From the NCBI GenBank assembly GCA_029216955.1, contig JANAVB010015600.1:38400039-38464038 (forward strand): a stretch of 64,000 bases of DNA. The letters run 5' to 3'. Positions within the stretch are counted from its first letter, which is position 1, and every line of letters starts with the position of its first letter. Position numbers and translations under genes: made by a program. Below the pieces are notes generated by a model. It was not told where the DNA came from. It did no database searches and saw nothing but the letters and a program-made list of their open reading frames with translations. Shown here one piece after another: positions 46,755 to 59,050 of the stretch. The DNA comes from Iris pallida. Taxonomy: Eukaryota > Streptophyta > Magnoliopsida > Asparagales > Iridaceae.

Positions 46755-49700
46755 TTATCGGGCAATTTTCCGAAAGAGCTGTTTCGCCGAGTATGAGCGA
46801 CCTTCATATCTCGCTTTGTTGCGATTCTTCCAGATGACCCATGTAGCAGCCGCTGCGACGATCTGGTGGCCGTGGGAAGCAGACCCCCAGGAAGTCAGAA
46901 GATCATGGAAGCATCCGCCTCCCTGCTTCATGCTGAAAAGCTGATTAAGGGATGTCCAAGCCCTGTCCGACAGCTTCCCTTGTTGGAAAATGAGATCGAT
47001 AGTCTCCGCCTGGCGATCGGAACAGCAGGAGCAAGCTGATGCTAAGCAAATCCCGATGGTGTTAAGGATGTCGTCTGTCGGTAGCTTCTTTCTGAGGACT
47101 CTCCACAATAGGAATGACCACTTCTTAGGGATGCAGGAATGCCAGTAGTGGGCCATTGGGAGGTACGGCCTGTCGGCGCCCCGGATAGCGGTACTAGCCG
47201 TCCTAACTGAGAATGCCCCCGACGCCTCGAGGGTCCATATTAACACATCCGCCTCGTCGCCGATGCGTAATCCTCGCTCTCGGATGCTATTCGCCGCTTC
47301 GTTATCGGACCACTCGTGAATCTGGTCCCAGTTCCAGTCGTCGGTAGGGGGGTTCCACAGGTCTCTGATCCTGCAATCTCTCGGGGTCTCAGTAAGACTC
47401 GGGATCCTGCTGTCTCCAATCTATCGCTCAAGGAAAGGGTTTGAATCGCCCACTCCCAGCTGGAGTCTCATCGCCGGCTCGGTAAGGTCATGTCCGATAA
47501 GGATGCGGTGCCAGGCTGCTGAGGATCTGCAGTTGGAGATGGCCATCGAGGGGTGGATATGTTTGAAGTATCTAGCTTTCAAAAACCTGCTCCATAAGTT
47601 ATTGCTCCTGCGAAGGGTCCACCACAGTTTCATCAAGAAAGCTTTAGCAATATGATTGAGTCTGGTAAATCCCAGACCCTCCTCGCCGGTCGGGTGAGCC
47701 ATAGAATCCCAGCTGGCCTAGTGGTGCTTATCATGGCCGTTGCTATGCCCCCAGAAGAAGTTACAAAAGATCTGTTCGATCAAAGAGAGGACCTTAATGG
47801 GCGACGAACACGCAGCTAGGATGTAGATGGGGATGGAGGAAAGGACGTGATTGATGAGGATCATCTTGCCACCTGGTGATAAGGTGACATGATGCCACCC
47901 TTCCAGCTTCTTCCTGATTCTGGTGGTCAAGTCCTCGAAGATGCTGACGTTGGACTTCCCGTACACTAAAGGACATCCGAGGTAGGTGAATGGGGGCTTA
48001 GCAACCATAAAAGAAGTTAAGTTGGAAAGCTTGTTGGCGTGCTCTCTGTTGGTGTTGTGGTGGACGTAGATAACGCTCTTGGATTGATTGATCTTCTGGC
48101 CTAAACATCTAGAGTACCTCATCAGGGTGTTGTGAACGACCTCCACCACGCCTTCATCCCCGAAGGAGAAGATGAGTAAGTCATCGACGAAAGCCAGGTG
48201 GGTGATGATAGGGCAGCCACTGGATGTGTGATAGTGCTGGAAGTTGGGGGTGTTGACCATATTGTTCATGTTCCTACTTAGGGCGTCAGCAACAATGATG
48301 AAAACGGTAGAGGAAAGGAGGTCGCCCTGTCTCACCCCACGGTGGGATTTAAAAAATCCCTCTGCGTGGCCATTGATGACCGTAGAGAACCACGAGTCGC
48401 TGATGGATCTCCAGACGATATTGGTCCAAGTCTCCGAGAATTCGAAAGCTCTGAAAACCCAGATCATGAATTGCCAATCCAGTCGGTCATAGGCTTTCTC
48501 TGTGTCAATTTTAATGGCTATGTTGCCTCCCCTCACTGGAAATTTTATGCAGGTGATTAACTCTTGGGCCAGCATAATATTGTCCTGGATGTTCCTACCG
48601 CGAATGAAACTGCTTCGCTCCTCCAAGATGATCTTGGGAAGAAGACCAGCCATTCTGGTTGCAATGACCTTGGATATGATTTTATTAGTGAAGTTGCAAA
48701 GGCTAATGGGACGAAAGTCATGAAATGACTCCGGGTTGTGTTTTTTAGGGATAAGGATCAGGTTGGCGCTCGAGATAGCCTTGGGGTAAGTAGCACCTTC
48801 GAAGAAGGCGATAGCTGCTTCGGTGATGTCTTGCTTGATAATATCCCAGCTAGTGCGAAAGAAAACTCCCGAGAACCCGTCCGGTCCTGGCGTACTGTGC
48901 TCGTTCAGGGCCCACACTGTATCTTTAACTTCCTGAGCTGAGGGAGGGTGATTCAACTGGGCGTTGTCTGTGTCATTAATGGGGAGGGGGATTTGATCTA
49001 GGAATGATCTATCTTTGTAGACAGTTTCTTTAGAGAATAGTTTGGAATAAAAGTCCGTTGCTGCCTCTTGGATGCTTTTTTGGTCGGTAATGATGTTCCC
49101 ATTGTCATCGGTAGTCCTGTGAATCGAGAGCTTCTGTCTGCGTCCGTTCACGCAGGCATGAAAGTACTTTGGGTTTTTGTCCCCCTCGCTGTCCCATTTC
49201 AACCTCGCTTTCTGCTTCCAGAAATCAGTCTCCACTTTGATCCTGAATTTAAGCATTGCCTTCGTGAGGTTGAGGGCTCTTCTAGCCGCTGACGACCGAT
49301 CCATGACGACAAGGGCTTCGGCGCAGGTGACGTCGTCCTCGGCTACACGAACGGCTTGAAAGATGTCCCCGTATGCGAGCTTGTTCTAAGCCGACAGAGC
49401 CTTTATGGTAGCTTTAAGCTTGTTGCTAACTTGGACAAGGGGGTTGGGGGAGTCCTCGCGGTTCCATGCTTCCGCAATGATGTCCAGAAACTGGGGGTGC
49501 CCGGTCTAGAAGTTGAGGAATTGGAAATTATTTTTTGAAGAAGTAATCTTGTTTTTGATCTCTACCAGCAGGGGGCTGTGGTCAGATTCGGTGGAATTGA
49601 GGTGGGACAGATTGGTGGTGATCCCCATGTCATGCCAGAAGGCATTCGTGAGGGCCCTATCGAGCCTAGAGTATTGACGATGGTCACCGTCCTGCATGTT

Positions 49701-50243
49701 GCACAAGGTGAATGCATTACCAGTCAACTGGAGAGAGGTTAAGTGGGCATTGAAGATGAAGTTGTTGAAGTCAAGCATGGCCGGGGCAGGTGGGGGGGCG
49801 CCCTCCGGATTTCTCTGTGCTGCAGGTGATCGCATTAAAATCCCCAATACAAAGCCAAGGGGAATTGGTGTGAAGGTGATGGATGTCAGTGAGGTCGTTC
49901 CAGAGTTGTTTTCTCTCCGAAACATCGCAGCTATCGTGGACCGCAGAAAGGATAGCGCGATCGGGGAGTGTTGGATGATCAAACCAGCCGGAGAGGGCCG
50001 GCCTAGAGTCCTGGATGACTCCTAATTTAACGTCCATCGTGCCGAGGATCCAAATATCGTGTCTGCCAGCTATGGCCACTGGAAGGCCTAGTTGCAGTTG
50101 GATGGACTTTAATCTTTTGGGGGGATTTTGGGTTCGATGATGATGAGGATGTCTATTTTATGGATTTTTTGCAGATTGGTTATTCTCCTAAGCGTCGGTT
50201 TGTTCGCCAGACTGCGAACGTTCCAGGATAGGATGTTAAGCAT
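46755..50243 (-). pseudogene. LINE-2 ORF2: endonuclease, reverse transcriptase, zf-RVT (broken)
   Basis: From the ATG at 50243: MLNILSWNVRS, then DILIIIEPKIPP, SPWLCIGDFNA and SDHSPLLVEI of the endonuclease, split by frameshifts. A TAG at about 49506 stands where LINE-1 has tryptophan. RT sequence is open over 528 residues (49304-47718): GDKNPKYFHACVNGRR, FIRGRNIQDNIML, KIDTEKAYDRLDWQFMIW, HRGVRQGD, then LAFVDDLLIFS. The catalytic motif is FVDD where LINE-1 has FADD, so the aspartates remain. Another TAG at about 47716, a break near 47420 and a final open block (47246-46755) with WSFLLWRVLRKKLPTDDIL and CSCCSDRQAETID complete the zf-RVT part. Confidence 0.88.
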
Positions 50244-51014
50244 TAAGGGAGTTGTTGGGAGGGTTTTTGTTCCGCTTGGCGGCAGATCTGGTTTGGATGG
50301 TGGCAATTTCAGTGGGTCCATGGTAGGCCTTGGCTTTGCACGAGGTGGAAGGTCCTGCCTCAGTAGAGGGAGGTTATGATTATTAGATTGCTCCTTCGTG
50401 GCCGGTTGCTAACTGACCGATTCTCCGGCAGAGTCAAGGATAGGATTCTCTGGTGGGATAATTAAGGAGTCGCTGGTGCTCCATGTCAGGAGATTGGATT
50501 GTTGAAGAGGGAACCCCGCGACTTGGACTTGGAGTCCTCTCCGAACTAGGTCTGGACCTAGAATAGCTAAGGCCTCAACCACGGGGTCTTCAGTGGTGAG
50601 CAGTTGGTTAGCATTGATCACGTCGGTGGACAGTTCAACACCTTCCGGAATGGGGTGGATCACGGTAAGCGCAAGGTCGTCTAGGGGGGCGGCGGTTTCT
50701 ACTGGGTCTTCCGCGTCCTCCGAATCAAGAGTGTCAAACTGGTTGAAAAGGGTGAGAGCTTGGGTGCTATGAGGGATCAATGCTTTGTATGGAGATTCGC
50801 TCATGTCGGACGTGTCGTCCCCGAAGCCGAATCGAGTGTGCAAATTTGGTCGGGGAAGGATTGGAGGCATTGGAGTCCTTCCCTCGGTTGGCTCTCAGAC
50901 TATTCGGGTTGGTTTTTTCTTTAGTTCTGGATGAAGTCGGTGGCAGTGCTTTGGGAGGTGACCTCTTAAGTGGCAGTGGTTACAGAACTTGATGTGGTTA
51001 TCGTAGAGGATTTG
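50244..51014 (-). pseudogene. LINE-2 ORF1, C-terminal part
   Basis: The 50870-50409 stretch reads MPPILPRPNLHTRFGFGD and ends AGESVS before a TAG. It is homologous to the last part of LINE-1 ORF1. The knuckle region lies at about 50940-51010 (CNHCHLRGHL-type on the minus strand). The N-terminal part is at 61904-63651, beyond the gypsy insertion. In this copy a length change in an A run moves the ORF1 frame, so its stop no longer coincides with the TAATG. Confidence 0.75.
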
Positions 51015-51019
51015 TTGGG

Positions 51020-53891
51020 TGTCACGCCCCAGAACCAGAATACTGGAGAGCGGGGGAATGACTCAGCCAGCTACGTATTACGGGTAGATGAATACCGTAT
51101 AATACGATCAATGCTGTCTAATAAGACGAGGGGGTGCATACTACATAAAAGTCTCACTATGGTCCCTTCACATCTATTGTCTCAATCATTCAAACAAGAA
51201 AACAGAATAAAGAACATGTGAGATAAAGCAGTAAGGCGTCCCAAACGCTCAGTCAAAATGTTCTTGATATCTGGCTTTAAAAAATACAGCCAGATGATGT
51301 AGTAAGCATACATAATTGTTATCAGCCGCAGCCTGACTTAATTACAATTATGCAAAAGTAGGTACAAGACAATCCGACTAACATGTCGGTGCTAAACGGC
51401 AAAGTATAAGGTATTTAACAAAATGAGCGGTAAAGTAAGAAACCCACTCGAGTCCTCCTGCGATCATCCCTCTAGTATTGACCATCTTGGAGGTAGAAGT
51501 AAGCTGGATCCTCGGGGACCGGCTCTAAATCTGGCCATGCAAAACCAGAGAGGTTAGACCTCTAATAGCAAGTACCGCAAGGGAGCACGATATGAGGAAT
51601 AAACCAGTAAGAAGAGAATATAATAATAGATCTCTGCTATCTACTAGGACTCACATAACATCACGACACTTCGAACCAACCTCCCAACCAAACAAGGACA
51701 AAAGTTGGCCCGTCATGTCCTGATATTCTGATTATCTCAGTTCGGTAACAGAGTAGGTATAGTACACAAACAAATTAGCTTAAACGGCCATGAAAATACT
51801 ACGGCTTGCTATTGTGATTTCAAAGTTATCCTAGAATTTTGCAATAAAGATTCCTCAGTTCTTACTATGTGCAAGCAAGGCTAGTTTACCCAGTCAATCA
51901 ATTGCGCCAATCATGAATTAGACGAGTCCCAGCGGGATGCCCGTCATCAATATACAAAATACCATAGATAATATAACCAGCTACCGCTCCCTGCCCGTGT
52001 GGTAGATTTACAGTATCTGTGGGGACCAACCGGCCTGTCGGGCACTACTAGTCCTAAGAGGACTGCCATGTAAGAACTCGGGAATCCATTCTCTCCATGC
52101 AATGATCATTTTATTTAACTTGATAGTCTCTACGTTGAATAAAATCCCATGCCGTGGGTCATAGTCATTCAAATGAGTACTTTCGTACAGAGTACGATAT
52201 GCACAACTCTACAACGATGCCCGTGCGGTTAGGTTGTAGGTCTTACATAGCGTAATGCAACAATCAAAACTAACCACGGAATAATCATGCCTTGACCATA
52301 AAGTACACATGCTCCTTTTATAAGATAAATAAATAACTAAATAAATAAATAAATAATTTGAAGCCTGCATGTGCCTGTATGCCAATATTCGAGATCAGCC
52401 AATCGATTACAATAGTTCATAATTAATATGAACGTGTCTCATTCATTCAATTTAATAAGACGACTAGCCAGTCTCTTAGTCCCAACTAGGAACGCATGAT
52501 CAATTATTAAATTAAGATAACAATCCTCGTTTATCATTGCCAAGACAATAATTAATGTTAACAAATGCCAAATCAATCAATAAATGGTGATAAATGTCAC
52601 TCAATCTCAACCAATGTCAATTTGAAACAAGAATCAGCCAAAAACATTATGGCCAACATTCATGCGGCTGGGAAATGAATGGGTTGCATGCGGCTAGGCA
52701 AGGATGATTTTATGCGGCCGAAACCAAAATAGTCTCATGCGGTCGAATTCGCAAAGTCCTATGCAGCTAGAAATTAAATAGGTCTTATGCAGCTACGGGC
52801 AACATTCGCACATACGGCCAGGGGGAATTCTATGCGACAGAAATAGGTGCAAGCCTATATGCGGCTAAGAAGTCTCATGCACCGTCTCATACGCCATGCG
52901 GCTGAGAATGATTAGCGCCATGCGGCTGAAAAACGTCCAGCTCCATGCGGCTGGAAATGATCAGTGCCATGCGGTTGAAATTCGATGGGCGTTCATGCGG
53001 CTAAAGGACTGAGTGCATATGCGGCCAGCTAAAAACTCATGCGGCAGATAAGCTCATGCGGCTATCTAAGCCCATGCGGCTAACTAAAGCCCATGCGGCT
53101 AACTAAAGCCCATGCGGTTAACTAAGCCCATGCGGCCAGGATGACTTGCCGCATGAAGACTCATGCGGCCAAGCACTATCATGCGGCCAGGATCTGTTCT
53201 TCTTCTCCGAATTTTTCTAAGGTCAGAACCATGGAAACCATAGCTTCTAAGCTCTCTAAATCCTTCATTCCAAGCCCAAATCTGACCTTCCATAGGTCAA
53301 AATGGGGTAGAACGAAATTCTCTAAAACATGGAACCGTCAAAACATAAAGATAACAAGGTTTACTAGATCAAAACCTAAGAAATCCAAAAATGCACAAAA
53401 CTTAGATCTACAAGAAATGAACCATGGAAATTGGAAATACTAAGCACTAAAGAGGCTTAAGCTCAAGTAAGGAAGATGATGGAACAATAAAAATGGTGAT
53501 CCATCAAGAAGCAAGTTTGGCACTTGCCTTGGCGGCTGGTAGGTGGGGGTAGAGTTATGAGGAAGAAAAAGATTAATGGTGAAGTAATGAAGAGAGAGAA
53601 AGGGGATGGCTTTAAATGAAAGGGGTGGTGGTAGGTGGTGGTTTGGTTCGGTTCATGCTGAACCAACATACTTAACTACACCAATCCAAATCGAACCCAA
53701 AGTATAGCTAAATCAGAGTATAAAAGTAGGAAATAAAATACAGAAATAAAATACAGAAATAAAATTGCAGAAAATTAATTAACATAAAATTAAAGAGGTT
53801 TAATTGCAGAACAATACATGATAAATATTAAATAAAATATATTAAGGCGGTATATGTCTAAAAATACGTATTCCGGGAACGGGAAGTGACA
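51020..53891 (-). repeat. 3' LTR of the gypsy element
   Basis: 2872 bp, ends TGTCACGCC and AGTGACA on the plus strand. It adjoins the polypurine tract on its right (plus strand TCTCTACCCTCCTTAGAAAA). It carries a dense CATGCGGC motif field at 52660-53195. Confidence 0.93.
52660..53195. repeat. CATGCGGC motif field in the 3' LTR
   Basis: More than 20 copies of ATGCGGCT, ATGCGGCC or one-base variants occur in about 530 bases, at irregular spacings from about 10 to 45 bases. Near the right edge they are close (CCCATGCGGCTAACTAAAG repeated). The same field is in the other LTR at 60680-61200. Confidence 0.88.
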
Positions 53892-53910
53892 TCTCTACCC
53901 TCCTTAGAAA
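53892..53910 (-). promoter_or_regulatory. polypurine tract of the gypsy element
   Basis: On the minus strand TTCTAAGGAGGGTAGAGA directly precedes the 3' LTR start TGTCACTT. It follows the family-typical CCGAGGACGGAATTTT context. It primes plus-strand DNA synthesis. Confidence 0.75.
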
Positions 53911-54060
53911 AATTCCGTCCTCGGAATTTCAAATCCAAGCAGGATAGGAATATCAAAACTAAGCTGATCTTGGTGCAAGAATACTTGAGCAAGCAATCAT
54001 TCTTCAATGTTAACTAGCAGATAACATATCTATATTAACAACCTACGATATCAAGTAGTT

Positions 54061-57000
54061 CTATCTATAGGGTGACAAGCATGAGGGGTCAAGACAATCA
54101 AGGTATACAGAAAGAGATATACCTTGTGAGTCAAACAGGTGCGGATACCGTGATCGGATATCATCCTTACGTTCCCACATTGACTCCCCTAAAGAGTGAT
54201 GACCCCAAGCAACCCGGACAAGGCTAATTGTTCGGTTCTTGAGTATCTTCTCCCTTCGGTACCAATAACCAGCTCAGAATGATCAAGGATATGTCTTGGT
54301 TCCGATACATACCTACGTAACTGAGATACATAAAATACGTCATGTACCTCTCGTAACGAAGGTGGAAGGGACAGACGATAAGCAACATCGCCTACCCTAT
54401 CAAGGATAACAAATGGTCATACATATCGCGGACTCAACTTCCCGCAAACGCCAAATCTAATGACCCTACGGGTAGGTGAGATTTGCAAGAATACATGGTC
54501 CCCAACAGAAAACTCCAACGGCCTACGATGCTGGTCCGCCCAATGACGATGCCGATCTTGCGCAACTCGAAGTCGCTCTCTAATTCCTTTAACTACTTCA
54601 ACTGTCTGAACAATCAATTTCGGGCCTAGCATCTTCCTCTCCCCGATATCATCCCACGCTAGTGGTGACCTACACTTCTTACCATATAGTGCTTCAAATG
54701 GCGCCATCTGGATACTGGCTTGATAACTATTGTTATATGAATACTCAACTAAGTGCAGGTGGCTCTCCCAAGATCCTCCAAAATCTAGGGTACAAGCTCG
54801 CAACATATCTTCTAAAGTCTGAATTGTCCTTTCTGATTGCCCGTCCGTCTGTGGATGGTAAGCCATGCTAAATCTTAACTTGGTACCCAGACTAAGATAC
54901 AAGCTCTTCCAGAAATGTGATGTAAAACGGGTATCTCTATCTGACACAATACTGACAACGACTCCATGCTGCCTGACTATCTGCTGCATGTACAACTCTG
55001 CCAACTTTTCTGTAGATTGCCCTACTCTGAAAAGAAGGAAGTGTGTTACCTTCGTAAGCCGATCTACTATCACCCAAATGGTATCTTTACCACCTGGTGA
55101 CCTCGGTAAACCGGTCACAAAGTCCATTGTAATATGTTTCCATTTCTATTCTGGGATAGGAAGCGGTTGCAATAATCCAGCTAGCCTCTGTTGTTCTGCC
55201 TTCACTTGCTGACAAATCAAGCAAGGGGAAACAAACTTAGCTATCTCCCTCTTCATCCCGTTCCACCAGAAGTGCTGCTTGATATCTCGGTACATCTTGG
55301 TCCCTCCAGGATGTATAGAATACTGGGAACTGTGAGCTTCTGTCATAACTTCCTGTCTGATATCTCCACTAGGTACGCATAGACGTGATCCAAACCTAAG
55401 TATACCGTCTTCATAAATTTGCATCTGCTTTCTGAGCCCTGAGTCACACTCTGTCCTAAGCTTCTGAATCCTTGGATCCTGTGCCTGAGCTACCTTGATC
55501 CTGTTCACCAAGTTAGATTGAACTTGTAGACTTGCCATAACTCCTACATCACTAGGAAGTATAACTTCTATGCCCATCTCCTGAAGGTCTTCTAAGATTT
55601 GCTTCTGCGTTATCAACATATATGCGCCGCCTCTTCTGCTGAGAGCGTCTGCTACCACATTAGCCTTGCCTGGATGATACTGAAGCTCTACGTCATAATC
55701 CTTGATCAGTTCTAACCATCTTTCCTGTCTCATGTTCAGCTCCTTCTGAGTAAAGATGTACTTCAGACTTTTATGGTCTGTGTACATGTCCACTCGATCA
55801 CCATATAAGTAATGCCTCCATAGCTTCAAAGCAAATACTACTGCTGCTAACTCCAAATCATGAGTTGGGTAATTCTTCTTGTGGTCTCGAAGCTGCCTAG
55901 ATTCATATGCTATCACCTTTCCATGTTGCATAAGGACACATCCAAGTCCTTTACCTGACGCATCGCAATATACTGTGAAACCTCCGGGTCCAACTGGCAA
56001 TGTAAGAACAAGCGTTGATATCAACTTCTACTTCAGATTCTCAAATAATGCCTGGCATTCTGCCGACCAGACGAATGGTACATCCTTTCGTGTCAAGCGG
56101 GTCATGGGTGCTGAAAGTCTTGCAAAATCCGATACAAACCTTCTGTAATATCCTGCCAATCCCAAGAAACTCTGTACATCAGCTACGGTCTTGGGTACTG
56201 GCCAACTCTCTACTGCTTCTACCTTCTTGGGATCCACTGCTACTCCATCTCCTGATATGATATGACCCAAAAATAAAATGTGATCCGTCCAGAACTCACA
56301 CTTACTGAGCTTGGCATACAACTGGTTCTCTCTCAGAACCTGTAACACTTTCCTGAGGTGGTCTTCATGCTCCTTTTCACTGGCAGAATAAACGAGAATA
56401 TCGTCAAGAAACATAACGAAAAACTGATCTAAGTATGGCATAAAGATACGGTTCATCAAATCCATAAATATTGCTGGAGCATTGGTCAAGCCAAACGGTA
56501 TTACTAAGAATTCATAATGCCCATATTTCGACCTGAATGCTGTCTTAGGAATATCCTCCTTCCGAACCCGCACTTGATGATACCCTGAACGAAGATCTAT
56601 CTTGGAGAAAACTCTAGCTCTGTTCAACTGATTAAACAAGTCGTCGATCCTTGGTAGTGGGTACTTGTTCTTTACTGTTGCTGCGTTAAGCTTTCTGTAA
56701 TCGATGCATAATCTGGACGATCCATCCTTCTTCCCCACAAGTACCACTGGTGCTTCCCATGGTGATATGCTAGTTGGATGAACTTCTTCTCCTTCAATTC
56801 CTCTATGTGCTGATACACCTTGGCCTGCTCCGAATCTGCCATTCTGTAAACCCGATCTGATATCGGTTTAGTTCCAGGTGTCAGTTCTATGCTGAACTCA
56901 ATATCTCTAACCGGTGGTAGACCTGGAAGTTCTTCGGGAAATACATCAAGAAACTCTTCAACCACCTTCGGAACTTGAACTTCTTCCATTGCCGTTATCA

Positions 57001-58850
57001 CTCCCTGCTCTTGCTGAGTTGCCTCTGATCTGACTAAGGTGAATCTCTTCATGCCTGGAATGCCAAAAGATACACTCCCATTACAACAATCTATTGTCGC
57101 ATGACTGTCTTTCAGCCAGTCTATGCCTAAGATAACGTCGAAATTTCCAACAGAAAATTCTATCAACTGGGCGGGTAAGGAATGCCCGCAAACTACAATA
57201 CTACATGCTAAAATAACTCTACTAACTCCTACAAGCCCATTACCAGTAAGTATATTCAACCTCCCTGGCAATGCCTCGAACTCCATTCCTAGACGTGTCA
57301 TAAATTGTGCAGATATAAATGAGTGTGATGCTCCCGAATCAAATAATGCTACTGCAGGATATGAGGAGACGAGAATGTTACCTGCCACAACGTCTTCCGA
57401 TGCTAATGCCTCTTCCAAGGACAGTGTGAATGCCTGCCCTCGACCTCCTTGCTGGTTTCCATGCTGTGGCCTAGCCTGGTGCTGCTGCTGGCCCCTGCCT
57501 TGATGATGCTGGGGTGGTCTATGCTGGTGTTGCTGCATCGGCGGTCCCTGTTGCCGAAACATCTGAGCCTGTGGCATTAACGGACGCTGGATAAATGGTC
57601 TTACTGCCACCGCTGGTCCTCGATACTGTCCTGCCCCTGGTGCTGGCAGAGCAGGAAACTGCTGTACTGGTCCTCCCGACCTAGAATTCATGGGACATGT
57701 GGTAACCCGATGATCTAGATTTCCACATATCAAACACAGTCCGTTCAATGTCTGACACACATCTCTAGTGTGCCCTACCTTCCCATAATAAGTGCAACCT
57801 GCTGCGGCTTGCTGGTTCTTCTTCTGTTGCTGCTGCTGCTGCCTGGGTGGTGGTGCTGGCCCTCGCATTGCCACATTGTGAATGCAAATGCCAAGGGATG
57901 GTGCTGTTATTTGGGGCGCTGCTCCCCCTCCTCCTTCAATCTGACCGTGAGATCTTTTCTAACCTCCAGTCCTTGCCGAAATCCTCTGAATGGTGATCTT
58001 ATGCCTCCGGGTTGTTGTCAATACTTCGTCAAAAGTCTGGTAATTGTGCCCCTCTATTAATTGCAAGAGCTCAAGATGAAACCCTTGCTGGAACCTCATC
58101 GCCCTCTGGCGCTCCGTTGCTACCATCTCTGGGGCAAACCTACTCAATCTGCAGAACTCCGCTGCATAAGTATCTACTGTCTTGCCGGCCTGCTTGAGTT
58201 TGATATATTTCTGTTGTAGCTCAAAATGCGCCACAACTCTATAGTACTTCATCTTGAATCTTGTTGTGAAATCGTCCCAAGCGATGGGATGTCTGATGCC
58301 TACTTCTTCTGATTCCTACCAATCACGTACGAGATCCTGAAGTAGCAACTTCACCTGATCCACACGTTCTTCTGTCGGTACCTTAGCCGCCGTCAGAATA
58401 GCCTCAATATCCTTAAGCCATGCATCTGCTGAGATGGCGTCCTCCGTGCCCTCAAAACGACGGAGGTTGAACTTGCAAAATCTGGTTGATGCTCCTGAAT
58501 CCGGCCTTGTCCCTCTTTCCAAAGTTGTCTGCAACCCTTGGTTGAGTAGTACGTTTTGCTCTTGCAACTGAGCGTGCATGCGCTGCTGGGCTAACATCTG
58601 ATGTTGCTGAGTAGCCATCATCCCTTTTATGATCTCCAGAAGAGCCGGTGTGTCTATTTCCACAGAGGTAGGTGGAACTGTTGGTGGTGGTGGAACATCC
58701 GGATACTGCGATCCAGCTGCTGCTTCCACTATCACTTCTTCCTGGATAGTCTCCTGAATTAGTACCGGCCCTTGTTGCTGACCAACCTGGTCATGTTGTC
58801 CATGTTGCGATCCACGTTATTGCTGTCCAGCTCTGACAGGTACGGACGAG
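54061..58850 (-). pseudogene. gypsy gag-pol polyprotein, broken
   Basis: On the minus strand, gag runs from about 58850. Stops lie near 58795, 58316 and 57959, in one otherwise open frame. Two CCHC-type knuckles follow; in the first, the second cysteine is tyrosine (CTYYGKVGHTRDVC), while the second is complete (CLICGNLDHRVTTC). Protease has LFDSGASHSFIS. A frameshift near 56770 precedes RT ([32 protein letters not shown]). A stop near 56028 precedes RNase H ([29 protein letters not shown]) and the integrase HHCC region. Another stop near 55145 precedes the integrase core with its DDE acids (MDFVTGLP, SDRDTRFTS, SERTIQTLED). A TGA near 54415 and a frameshift near 54265 break the tail, which ends in a chromodomain-like part (NRTISLVRVAWGHH, RYPHLF). 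It is inactive as it stands. Confidence 0.93.
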
Positions 58851-59023
58851 ATGCCCCTAAGAAAAGGGACAAAAGAACAATCAAACGATCGGACATGAAG
58901 GATCAATAAAGTCAAGGAATACTGGAGTGTCAAGCTGGAGTTGGGAATCAACGAATTATGAGATCAAGGGGGAACATGTGTGATTGGGAAATCCTATTAA
59001 AATACCCTACAAGTCTGAAATCA

Positions 59024-59041
59024 GACCTGCATGGGCCACCA
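59024..59041 (-). promoter_or_regulatory. candidate primer-binding site of the gypsy element
   Basis: On the minus strand TGGTGGCCCATGCAGGTC starts nine bases inside the 5' LTR. It is identical to the motif at 24219-24236. Its complement ends CCACCA, consistent with the 3' end of a mature tRNA. The usual initiator-Met site (TGGTATCAGAGC) is not present near the LTR. Confidence 0.62.
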
Positions 59042-59050
59042 CTAAAACCT

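Larger units (their letters stand above)
46554..51019 (-). mobile_element. LINE-2 (L1 type), 3' part
   Basis: Collinear with LINE-1 from the 3' end through ORF2 into ORF1. It is interrupted by the gypsy element at 51020 and continues at 61904. The TSD TTGGG of the gypsy element is at 51015-51019. Confidence 0.9.

Noticed and set aside
52660..53195. CRISPR array
   Set aside because: The repeats are only 8-10 bases, the spacers vary greatly in length, the context is a plant LTR, and no cas genes are present.
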